DNA from: an uncultured Bacilli bacterium
GTDB lineage: Bacteria > Bacillota_I > Bacilli_A > RF39 > UBA660
Assembly (NCBI GenBank): GCA_947629075.1
Contig: CANRCI010000081.1
Coordinates: 1-5,075 of the forward strand
Direction of reading: 5' to 3'
Length of the DNA stretch: 5,075 bases
The notes below the pieces were generated by a model that saw only the letters and a program-made list of their open reading frames with translations, did no database searches and was not told where the DNA came from. Both the position numbers and the translations under genes were made by a program. Below are positions 1 to 5,075 of the stretch, piece after piece. The first letter of the stretch is position 1. Each line of letters starts with the position of its first letter.

Positions 1-813
1 GGTAATAATTTTGGATTCGGTACAAGTGGTGGTAGAAGAAATAGAGCTACTCGTGGAGCAGACCGTTTAATTCATATGGATCTAACCTTTATGGAAGCCG
101 TATTCGGTTGTGATAAAGATATCAGTTTAGAGCTAGATGAAGAATGTGATGATTGTCACGGTAAAGGTGGTCATGGAGAAGAGATATGTTCCGAGTGTCA
201 TGGTAGTGGTACAGTAACTTCACAACAGAGTACTATGTTTGGTTCGTTCATGACTAAGACTACCTGTCCAAAATGTGGTGGCCGTGGTAAAACGTTCCAA
301 TCGCGTTGTCGAACCTGTGGTGGAAGTGGAACGATTAAGACACATAAAACGCTAACAGTGACAATTCCCGCTGGTGTAGATAATGGTAATCGTCTAAGAC
401 TTTCTGGTAAAGGTGATGCCGGAGCTAACGGTGGAGAAAACGGTGATTTATACATCGAATTTACAGTAAGAGAGCACGAATTATTTAAACGTGATGAAGA
501 TGATATTTATCTTGAATTACCAATTACTATCGCTGAAGCTGCTTTAGGATGTAAAAAAGAAGTTCCAACCCTAAACGGAACGATTAAGCTTACTATCCCT
601 GAGGGTAGTGAGTCAGGTGACAAACATCGCATTAAAGGACGTGGAGTCGATAACCGAACTACACGAACTAAAGGTGATATGTACGTAATAATCGACGTTA
701 GAACACCAAAGAGATTATCTAGAGAGCAAAAGAAGTTGTTTCAGTCACTTGCTAAAACTGACTTAGAGGATCAGAAAATTGATAAATATAATGATTATTT
801 ATATAGAAGATAG
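1..813 (+). CDS. dnaJ: Chaperone protein DnaJ (Hsp40), 5'-truncated by window edge
   Basis: DnaJ is the co-chaperone that delivers unfolded clients to DnaK and stimulates its ATPase in the cytoplasm. The reading frame is open from base 1, so the gene starts upstream; 270 residues are visible and the J domain with its HPD motif lies outside the window. Residues 1-20 are the end of the Gly/Phe-rich linker (GNNFGFG). Residues 26-37 give the usual start of the substrate-binding part (DLTFMEAVFGC). All four zinc-finger repeats CxxCxGxG are intact, with cysteines at visible residues 49/52, 63/66, 89/92 and 103/106. The two C-terminal beta domains follow (TIPAGVDNGNRLRLSGKGDAG-like, then TIPEGSESGDKHRIKGRG), and the protein ends with a short basic and acidic tail. 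An internal ATG at 76 is not the start, because linker sequence precedes it in frame. A hairpin terminator overlaps the stop, so transcription from dnaJ probably ends before the downstream array. Confidence 0.97.
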   Translation, partial: GNNFGFGTSGGRRNRATRGADRLIHMDLTFMEAVFGCDKDISLELDEECDDCHGKGGHGEEICSECHGSGTVTSQQSTMFGSFMTKTTCPKCGGRGKTFQSRCRTCGGSGTIKTHKTLTVTIPAGVDNGNRLRLSGKGDAGANGGENGDLYIEFTVREHELFKRDEDDIYLELPITIAEAALGCKKEVPTLNGTIKLTIPEGSESGDKHRIKGRGVDNRTTRTKGDMYVIIDVRTPKRLSREQKKLFQSLAKTDLEDQKIDKYNDYLYRR

Positions 814-834
814 GAACTAAAGTTCCTTTTTTTT
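812..834 (+). terminator. Intrinsic terminator of dnaJ
   Basis: The arms AGGAACT (812-818) and AGTTCCT (821-827) are perfect complements and surround a very short loop; allowing for a 4-base loop, the stem is 6 bp. A run of eight T residues at 827-834 follows directly. The hairpin overlaps the TAG stop of dnaJ. It separates the heat-shock gene from the array that follows. Confidence 0.85.
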
Positions 835-892
835 ATAACTTCTATTATATAAATAATTATTAATAAGAGTTATAATTAGCAAAGATAGATAG

Positions 893-911
893 ACTATTTA
901 TAAAAAATAGT
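893..911. repeat. AT-rich inverted repeat just upstream of and touching the -35 region
   Basis: ACTATTT (893-899) and AAATAGT (905-911) are perfect 7-bp inverted repeats separated by 5 bases (ATAAA). The right arm ends at the first base of the candidate -35 hexamer at 911-916. It could be an operator or only a chance product of AT richness. It is the only notable structure between the dnaJ terminator and the promoter. Confidence 0.35.
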
Positions 912-939
912 AGATTTTTATACAGTTTTATGTTATAAT
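911..939 (+). promoter_or_regulatory. Extended -10 SigA-type promoter of the four-gene array
   Basis: TATAAT at 934-939 is a perfect -10 hexamer. It is preceded by TG at 931-932 with one base between, which makes a full extended -10 element. Seventeen bases upstream, TAGATT at 911-916 is a weak -35 (3 of 6 matches to TTGACA), as is common for extended -10 promoters. Transcription would begin near 946, leaving a leader of about 20 bases that carries AAAGGAG before the ATG at 967. It is the best promoter in the window and fits expression of the array independently of dnaJ. Confidence 0.75.
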
Positions 940-962
940 ACTCTCTCGAAAGAAAGGAGTAT
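938..962. promoter_or_regulatory. Inverted repeat spanning promoter -10, start site and SD (possible operator)
   Basis: ATACTC (938-943) and GAGTAT (957-962) are perfect 6-bp inverted repeats 13 bases apart. The left arm begins in the -10 box and the right arm overlaps the Shine-Dalgarno site AAAGGAG (953-959). Because the predicted transcript starts near 946, most of the left arm would not be in the RNA. A protein-binding dyad is therefore likelier than an RNA hairpin, though both are unproven and the match could be chance. Confidence 0.3.
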
Positions 963-966
963 ATGT

Positions 967-1908
967 ATGGATTACCTCGCTAGAGTGAAAAAGGCCATTG
1001 CTGAAAATTGCAAAGATACTTCATTGTTATATAAAATCCAATACATATACAATCTGATTGGACAAGATTTTTGCTTCGATGAAATATGGTGTAATACTTC
1101 TGATATAGAACTAATGAAAGATATCATGGATCGCCGTATCGATATTAGTAATATTGATAGATTTATGATTGTCTGTCGTGGATTTTCAAGGATTTATACT
1201 ACTATTTTAAATACTTTATTTAAAGATGATAAAGATTTTATCGAAGCAATTTCAATTGATGAAGAATTTCATTCCTATGTTAAGATTAAGACTAAAAGAG
1301 CTAATTATTTTGCAGATTTAATACTAGGGACAGATAATGATTTCTTTCGTATCAAACACGGCCTTTTACCTAATAGTTTTGTGATTGATCAAATTAACGA
1401 TCTCCATTTACACTATGCGGATTTACAAAATGAAATTGATCAAAACTTTTTAGAGATGAATGATTACAAGGTTAATTATGACGATTATTTAAAGTTGGTT
1501 TCTAAAAGTTTTTGGGACCACCGAACTACTGATGATATGGAGTATTACTCCGATTTCGTTAAAATACTTATGGATTATCTAATCAATTCATCGAATTTTA
1601 ATAACAAAAGCTTAATCGATGTCGAAGAGATGTATCGATATGCGGTTATTAAAATATTTGATGATAATTTTATCAATAAAAAGCTAACTATTAAAAACTT
1701 AAGGGTCTATGACCCAGTTAAAAAAATTCCATCGTTTATTACTCTTATAAAAGATGATGATAACAATAAACATCTATACTATCTTACATATCGTGATGAT
1801 GATGGGAAGATTGCAACTGGCACTTTAAAAAATAATCGCGAAGTTACTAAATATATAAAGAAGAAAGAATTTGATGAGGAAAGGTATAATAAATTTTTTG
1901 GTGATTAA
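967..1908 (+). CDS. Transglutaminase-like cysteine enzyme family protein, paralog 1 of 4
   Basis: No specific named family is recognised; this is a 313-residue, probably cytoplasmic protein without visible signal peptide or membrane helix. Residues 1-35 are helical with YIY at 26-28, followed by F-D-E-I-W at 37-41. Cys70 lies in a V-C-R-G-F-S context, close to the (G)VCRGFA-type nucleophile motif of transglutaminase cores. His102 (HSYVKI) and Asp117 (YFADL) complete a Cys-His-Asp order with a 15-residue His-Asp gap. K130-H-G-L-L-P-N-S-F follows, then a charged helical region of about 100 residues and a strand-rich end with Asp runs (DDD near 263-265 and 277-279). Of the four paralogs its active-site context is the most canonical, and it is most like the fourth gene. 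The start at 967 has AAAGGAG seven bases upstream and aligns with the other paralogs. The fold is inferred from motifs; substrate and reaction (protein cross-linking, deamidation or peptidase) cannot be told. An arylamine N-acetyltransferase-like enzyme, which has the same triad order, is less likely because its RGG-x-C motif is absent. Confidence 0.8.
   Translation: MDYLARVKKAIAENCKDTSLLYKIQYIYNLIGQDFCFDEIWCNTSDIELMKDIMDRRIDISNIDRFMIVCRGFSRIYTTILNTLFKDDKDFIEAISIDEEFHSYVKIKTKRANYFADLILGTDNDFFRIKHGLLPNSFVIDQINDLHLHYADLQNEIDQNFLEMNDYKVNYDDYLKLVSKSFWDHRTTDDMEYYSDFVKILMDYLINSSNFNNKSLIDVEEMYRYAVIKIFDDNFINKKLTIKNLRVYDPVKKIPSFITLIKDDDNNKHLYYLTYRDDDGKIATGTLKNNREVTKYIKKKEFDEERYNKFFGD
1900..1904 (+). 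promoter_or_regulatory. Ribosome binding site that fixes the start of the second paralog
   Basis: GGTGA lies in the last codons of the first paralog, five bases before the ATG at 1910. It matches the GGTGA part of the anti-SD complement, as do the sites before the third gene (AGAAGGTGA, ending four bases before ATG 2894) and the fourth (AGGTGA, ending six bases before ATG 3801). No comparable site precedes the in-frame TTG at 1871 or the ATG at 1874. The first gene of the array instead uses the AAAGGAG half. Confidence 0.75.
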
Positions 1909-1909
1909 T

Positions 1910-2851
1910 ATGAATTATTTAGAAAAGATGAGAGATGAATTAGCAGAAAAGCAAACAATGAGAGAGAGTTTAGGATTAGATGAGTTTACTCTCGAAGAAA
2001 AAATTCAATACATATATGCTAGAATGTGTGAAGAATTAGCTTATGATGAAAGATATAACTACAGTAATCAGGCATTATTTGATGGTGTAGTAAAAAAGAC
2101 TTTACTATTTAATAAAACTTGTAACGTTACTAATGTTAAAGATAATAAAATTGTATGTACATCTGGTGCTTCTCTAATTGCTGATGTTTTGAATGGGCTT
2201 TTTTATAAGACGGATAAAGACTTTGGAGAAGCTTATGCAGCTGGTGATCAATCACATATGCATTTAAAAATTGAATTAAAAGATAAAGTTCTTAAAGGGG
2301 AATTTACGTTAGGTAATCCCAATGATTTGACGAGAAGTAAACTAGGGATGAAACCTGAAGGATTTAAGTGTATTAAATCTAAAAAGAAACCTCTTGAGGA
2401 AGAGAATAAAGAAATTGCTGATAATTGGGACAAACTAGGGTTGTTTAATAAAATTAATTTTGTCGAATATTTAAATGAGATGAAAGATGATTGGTTTAGT
2501 AAACATACTGCCCAGCCAGTTAAACATGGATATCTTCACAATCTACAACTAAGAGATTTTATGAACTTTTTAAATAGTAATTTATCATTTACAAAAATGG
2601 GTTTAGATGAGGTAGAAAAAACTTATGATTTAGCTTTTGATACCATGTATGGTAAAGATTATACGCTAGAAAAAATTCACTTGTATAACTCTAAAAAGCT
2701 TAAAGATAGGTTGATCGTCAAAGTTGGTAACTTTCCGTTTGAGTCAGCATTTTTGATTTCTTATGATGACAAGGAAAAAGTTAAGACAAAAGAAATTGGC
2801 ACCACATATGCTGATTATATGATCGATAAATATAAATCATCTAAAAGATAG
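1910..2851 (+). CDS. Transglutaminase-like family protein, paralog 2 of 4 (Glu in place of triad Asp)
   Basis: This 313-residue protein belongs to the same family as its neighbours. The frame is open back to 1871, but ATG 1910 is chosen because MNYLEKMRDEL aligns with MNFLQKMKKEL of the fourth paralog and because of the GGTGA site before it. It begins one base after the preceding stop, so the two are probably translationally coupled. Landmarks are YIY at 34-36, Y-D-E-R-Y at 45-49 (Tyr where two paralogs and the first have Trp), Cys83 in I-V-C-T-S-G, His116 in S-H-M-H-L, and Glu131 exactly 15 residues later where the others have Asp. The L-G-M-K-P-E-G-F segment (145-152) corresponds to GLxPNSF of paralogs 1 and 4. 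It has a longer N-terminal segment and an insertion before Cys83. Glu at the third triad position might still orient the His, or the protein may be a partly active or non-catalytic member. Its function is unknown, and no secretion or membrane signal is seen. Confidence 0.8.
   Translation: MNYLEKMRDELAEKQTMRESLGLDEFTLEEKIQYIYARMCEELAYDERYNYSNQALFDGVVKKTLLFNKTCNVTNVKDNKIVCTSGASLIADVLNGLFYKTDKDFGEAYAAGDQSHMHLKIELKDKVLKGEFTLGNPNDLTRSKLGMKPEGFKCIKSKKKPLEEENKEIADNWDKLGLFNKINFVEYLNEMKDDWFSKHTAQPVKHGYLHNLQLRDFMNFLNSNLSFTKMGLDEVEKTYDLAFDTMYGKDYTLEKIHLYNSKKLKDRLIVKVGNFPFESAFLISYDDKEKVKTKEIGTTYADYMIDKYKSSKR
2739..2767 (+). promoter_or_regulatory. Possible weak internal promoter within paralog 2
   Basis: TTGAGT (2739-2744) and TATGAT (2762-2767) have the ideal 17-base spacing and match the SigA hexamers at 4 and 5 of 6 positions. 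The site lies inside coding sequence, where TATGAT encodes Tyr-Asp, so chance is a real possibility. A transcript from it would carry the 2843-2867 terminator in its leader before the third paralog. Confidence 0.2.
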
Positions 2852-2867
2852 TTATCTATCTTTTTTT
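2843..2867 (+). terminator. Internal intrinsic terminator between paralogs 2 and 3
   Basis: AAAAGATAG (2843-2851) and CTATCTTTT (2856-2864) form a perfect 9-bp stem with the loop TTAT, and seven T residues run from 2861 to 2867. The stem includes the TAG stop codon of paralog 2. The stem is AT-rich, so it is probably a leaky terminator that lowers expression of paralogs 3 and 4. No convincing promoter lies between it and the ATG at 2894. Confidence 0.7.
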
Positions 2868-2893
2868 GATTTAGACTTGCAGAAGGTGATTTT

Positions 2894-3787
2894 ATGAAAG
2901 AAAAAGATTTTGATTTAATAGAAATGTTACGAGGTGAATTAGACAAACTAGCCAGTGAAAAAGAACTTAATACCTTTGATAAGATTGTTTATATCTATTA
3001 TCGTTTGTGTCAAATATTTAATTATGATGAGAGATGGTATACTTTTGATGATGATGAAAAGTTTATTCAAGAACTATATGATAAAGAAGTTAATCCCCAC
3101 CAAGTAGATGATACGACATTACTTTGTTCTAGTTTTTCTACTGTATGTGAAGATGTCTATAATGAATTGTTAGATTTAGAGGATAACTTTCTCAATGCTA
3201 CAGTAGAGGAGCTTTATTCTCATTGTTCTGTTCTGTTAACTTTGTTTGATTGTTATTTAGTAGTAGACCCGATATTAGAAGCCCAAGACTTTTTAAATGC
3301 TAAAAAAGGATTTGATTTAAAGGGGTTAACAATTGATTGTAATTCTTATATAGACGAATCTGATTTTGAAGAAAAATTACAACTAGCTCTTTGCAAAACT
3401 GGATATTATAATCATATCGGTTATTTGGATTACTTAAATATGGTAAGAGAAGAGCTTAAAAAAATAGCTAAAGCTAATCACGACGAGTTTCCTAATAAAG
3501 AGATGGGAATAAATTATATGGATTATTTTGCAAACGCTGTTAAAGTTGGCAATTTAGGAATTTTTGAGATAGATCAATTATTGAATGTTGAATACCTCAC
3601 TTTATTTGGCGCTTCTCCTAGTTGGTTTGGTATAAAACGATCAGTAATCAATGATGATGAAAAAAAGGAATCTTCTTATCTATATACTATTTATGATAGT
3701 GATAAGAAATATTTAGTACATCGTGTCGATGGTAAGGCAATTATTGAAACTATTGATCAGGAAAAGGTTAAAACTCTAAAGAAGTAA
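2894..3787 (+). CDS. Transglutaminase-like family protein, paralog 3 of 4
   Basis: This is a 297-residue, acidic, probably cytoplasmic protein of the same family, the shortest of the four. The N-terminal helix (1-24) precedes YIY at 33-35 and N-Y-D-E-R-W at 43-48. Cys78 (L-L-C-S-S-F-S) is followed by His110 (S-H-C-S-V) and Asp125 (Y-L-V-V-D-P), keeping the exact 15-residue His-Asp gap. The V-D-P end recalls the VDPT strand of transglutaminase cores. The GLxPNSF segment is degenerate here (K-K-G-F-D-L-K-G-L, 137-145). A conserved Y-L-D-Y-L-x-M-V helix follows (177-184), then a divergent strand-rich C-terminus. AGAAGGTGA sits four bases before the ATG. The gene starts 42 bases after paralog 2, beyond an internal terminator, and is followed 13 bases later by paralog 4, with which it probably forms a pair. 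The triad is intact, so it is likely catalytic; the substrate is unknown. Confidence 0.8.
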   Translation: MKEKDFDLIEMLRGELDKLASEKELNTFDKIVYIYYRLCQIFNYDERWYTFDDDEKFIQELYDKEVNPHQVDDTTLLCSSFSTVCEDVYNELLDLEDNFLNATVEELYSHCSVLLTLFDCYLVVDPILEAQDFLNAKKGFDLKGLTIDCNSYIDESDFEEKLQLALCKTGYYNHIGYLDYLNMVREELKKIAKANHDEFPNKEMGINYMDYFANAVKVGNLGIFEIDQLLNVEYLTLFGASPSWFGIKRSVINDDEKKESSYLYTIYDSDKKYLVHRVDGKAIIETIDQEKVKTLKK

Positions 3788-3800
3788 CAGGTGAGTAGTA

Positions 3801-4724
3801 ATGAATTTTTTACAGAAGATGAAAAAAGAGTTAGATGACAATTGTCAGGATTTTACAACTCTAGAAAAGTGCATCTATCTATACAAAAGATGTGCTGAAG
3901 AGATTAATTATGATGAGAGATGGCGTTATTGTGATGATGATGAGGTTTGTGATAAGATTTTAAACTTTAAACCCGATATTGAAAATATCGACAATTTTAG
4001 CCTTGTATGTTCTAGTGCTAGTTATACTTATTTTAAACTTTTAATAGCACTGTTAAGTGAAGAAGAGGACTTTAAAGCAGCTAAAGTTGAATCTTTTAAT
4101 GGAACCCATTACTATGTTACTATCTCTTTGGATGATGGACTATATCTAGCCGATCTAACTGGTAAAAGAGATTTGATGCTAGTAAAAAAGGGGTTAATGC
4201 CTAATAGTTTTAAAAAAATTATCACACCACATTTCAATTTTAAAATAACTGATGAAATAATTAACGGCTTTAAAAAAGCAGGCCTTGGTAATGATTTATA
4301 TTTAGAGTATTTGAAATTAGTTAAAAATGAATTGCAGATTAGTAATCATAAATCCTTTTATGATGAAAAAGAAATAGCTATGATATTTAGATATTTATTG
4401 CGCTCTGAAAACTTTGATAAGATGGGATTAATTGAAGCAGAACTTCTTTTACGACAAGATTTTAAATATATAACTGGTGAATCCATTAATTGTGCTGGAA
4501 TTGATAGTTTAGAGCTTTACGATAGGATTAATGATGAGACGCGATTGATGATAGCAGTACCAATAAATATGTTGAGTTGTGAGAACTACGTTTTAAAAAG
4601 AGAAAAGACAAAAGTAGTTGCTGAAAAACTTACTGATGATCCCCGTGAATATGTCAAAAAATACCATTATGATTCGATGTTATTAAATATGTATATGGCC
4701 AATCAAAATAATTTTAAAATGTAA
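3801..4724 (+). CDS. Transglutaminase-like family protein, paralog 4 of 4
   Basis: This 307-residue protein is the last of the array and is most similar to the first. The two share N-C-(K/Q)-D near residues 14-17, N-I-D-x-F-x-x-V-C before the nucleophile, the (F/L)-A-D-L strand and G-L-(L/M)-P-N-S-F, with Cys70 at the same residue number. Landmarks are YLY at 26-28, N-Y-D-E-R-W at 36-41, Cys70 (V-C-S-S-A-S), His103 (H-Y-Y-V-T-I), Asp118 (Y-L-A-D-L, 15 residues later) and K130-G-L-M-P-N-S-F at 130-137. The downstream region holds Y-L-E-Y-L-K-L-V-K (167-175) and F-D-K-M-G-L (205-210), also seen in paralog 2, then a variable C-terminus with extra Asn and Met at the end. No membrane or secretion signal is visible. 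AGGTGA precedes ATG 3801 by six bases, directly after the stop of paralog 3. Its role is unknown; the fold is inferred from motifs. Confidence 0.8.
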   Translation: MNFLQKMKKELDDNCQDFTTLEKCIYLYKRCAEEINYDERWRYCDDDEVCDKILNFKPDIENIDNFSLVCSSASYTYFKLLIALLSEEEDFKAAKVESFNGTHYYVTISLDDGLYLADLTGKRDLMLVKKGLMPNSFKKIITPHFNFKITDEIINGFKKAGLGNDLYLEYLKLVKNELQISNHKSFYDEKEIAMIFRYLLRSENFDKMGLIEAELLLRQDFKYITGESINCAGIDSLELYDRINDETRLMIAVPINMLSCENYVLKREKTKVVAEKLTDDPREYVKKYHYDSMLLNMYMANQNNFKM

Positions 4725-4756
4725 AAAGAAAGTGTTATTGTTGTTCACTTTCTTTT
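4724..4756. terminator. Bidirectional intrinsic terminator shared by the array and rarA
   Basis: AAAAGAAAGTG (4724-4734) and CACTTTCTTTT (4746-4756) form a perfect 11-bp stem with an 11-base loop. T-rich sequence follows on the + strand (TTTTATTTT), and the opposite strand has a TTTCTTTTT tail, so the hairpin can stop transcription from both sides. The rarA stop codon lies in the loop (complement of 4735-4737). The last base of the paralog 4 stop is the first base of the stem. Confidence 0.85.
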
Positions 4757-5075
4757 ATTTTATCCAATTTATCTTTTATTTGAGCAAGAATTTTTTCGTT
4801 TGGAGAAGATAGTTTTGGAGTATAATAATTTTTATTTTTTAAATTATCCGGTAAGTATTGTTGGACGACAAAGTTGTTGGGATAATTATGAGGATATTTA
4901 TATATTTGAGAATCGATTCTGATAGTTTCAGGAATTGGACCGCTTCGTCCGGTTGAAACATCTTCAAGGGCTTTATCAATAGCTGTAATTGCTGAATTGG
5001 ATTTAGGGGATAGAGCTAATTGGATTACTATTTGACCAAGAGGAATTCTAGCTTCAGGTAAACCTACTAATTCAC
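4735..5075 (-). CDS. rarA: Replication-associated recombination protein A (RarA/MgsA), C-terminal part
   Basis: RarA is an AAA+ ATPase of the clamp-loader/RuvB-like group that acts at stalled replication forks; the full family length is roughly 420-450 residues. Only the last 112 codons are visible, read from 5073 down to the TAA at 4737-4735; the gene continues beyond the window, and the ATPase motifs are out of view. The visible part has the characteristic C-terminal signature: L-P-E-A-R-I-P-L-G-Q, then S-P-K-S-N-S-A, A-L-E-D-V-S-T-G-R-S-G-P-I-P, Y-K-Y-P-H-N-Y-P and V-Q-Q-Y-L-P-D-N-L-K-N-K-N-Y-Y-T-P, which belong to the tetramerisation and C-terminal domain. A short Lys-rich tail ends the protein. 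It converges on paralog 4 with only 10 bases between the stops. There is no in-window start because the gene is truncated by the window edge. Confidence 0.93.
   Translation of the reverse strand, partial: ELVGLPEARIPLGQIVIQLALSPKSNSAITAIDKALEDVSTGRSGPIPETIRIDSQIYKYPHNYPNNFVVQQYLPDNLKNKNYYTPKLSSPNEKILAQIKDKLDKIKESEQQ

Noticed and set aside
76..78. ATG 76 as the start of a short DnaJ-like protein
   Set aside because: The same frame is open to base 1 and encodes the Gly/Phe linker expected just before this point in full-length DnaJ.
198..455. Minus-strand ORF of 85 codons inside dnaJ
   Set aside because: It lies wholly opposite the zinc-finger region of a clearly conserved gene and has no recognisable features; it is a shadow frame.
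871..876. TATAAT as a second promoter before the array
   Set aside because: No -35-like hexamer lies at a suitable distance and there is no TG extension; the promoter at 911-939 is much better.
967..1908. Arylamine N-acetyltransferase as the identity of the array proteins
   Set aside because: The triad order and the 15-residue His-Asp spacing agree, but the RGG-x-C nucleophile motif and the following family pattern are missing; the VCRGFS and YDE-x-W motifs fit transglutaminase cores better.
1871..1909. A longer N-terminus for paralog 2 beginning at TTG 1871 or ATG 1874, overlapping paralog 1
   Set aside because: No Shine-Dalgarno site precedes it, the extra 13 residues have no counterpart in the paralogs, and ATG 1910 has GGTGA five bases upstream and aligns with the other N-termini.
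2248..2433. Minus-strand ORF of 61 codons inside paralog 2
   Set aside because: It is opposite a gene supported by its paralogs and has no ribosome site or known motif.
1..5075. CRISPR array, tRNA or rRNA genes, or insertion sequences
   Set aside because: No regularly spaced direct repeats, tRNA-like arms, rRNA segments or transposase motifs were seen on either strand.

Overview
The window looks like chromosomal DNA of a low-GC Gram-positive bacterium (Firmicutes/Bacilli-like, possibly one of the small-genome gut lineages). The evidence is an AT-rich sequence, Shine-Dalgarno sites matching both halves of AAAGGAGGTGATC, an extended -10 promoter, and U-tailed intrinsic terminators. All tryptophans in the visible reading frames are TGG, and every visible stop is TAA or TAG, so there is no sign of a UGA=Trp code. 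The taxonomic placement is inference.

Layout: bases 1-813 (+) are the 3' part of dnaJ, with the J domain outside the window, followed by an intrinsic terminator. The 153-base gap 814-966 holds that terminator, an AT-rich inverted repeat and a good extended -10 promoter. Four similarly sized genes then run head to tail on the + strand (967-1908, 1910-2851, 2894-3787, 3801-4724; 313, 313, 297 and 307 aa). A weak intrinsic terminator lies between the second and third. Bases 4735-5075 on the - strand are the C-terminal 112 codons of rarA (mgsA), which converges on the array. Both sides share one hairpin terminator, and the rarA stop codon sits in its loop.

The main discovery is that the four middle genes are diverged paralogs of one family. 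Each has an N-terminal helical segment with a Y-I/L-Y motif, then an (N/A/C)-(Y/F)-D-E-x-(W/Y) motif, a Cys in a (V/L)-C-(S/T/R) context, a His 32-33 residues later, and an Asp (Glu in the second) exactly 15 residues after the His. This Cys-His-Asp order and spacing, with the hydrophobic pattern around it, fits the catalytic triad of the transglutaminase-like/papain-like fold. A conserved K-x-G-L-x-P-N-S-F-like segment and a C-terminal region of about 150 residues of unknown function follow. None has a visible signal peptide or membrane segment, so they are probably cytoplasmic. The substrate and biological role are unknown.

The array sits between two housekeeping genes and has its own promoter and terminators. 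It reads as a self-contained accessory operon that grew by tandem duplication.
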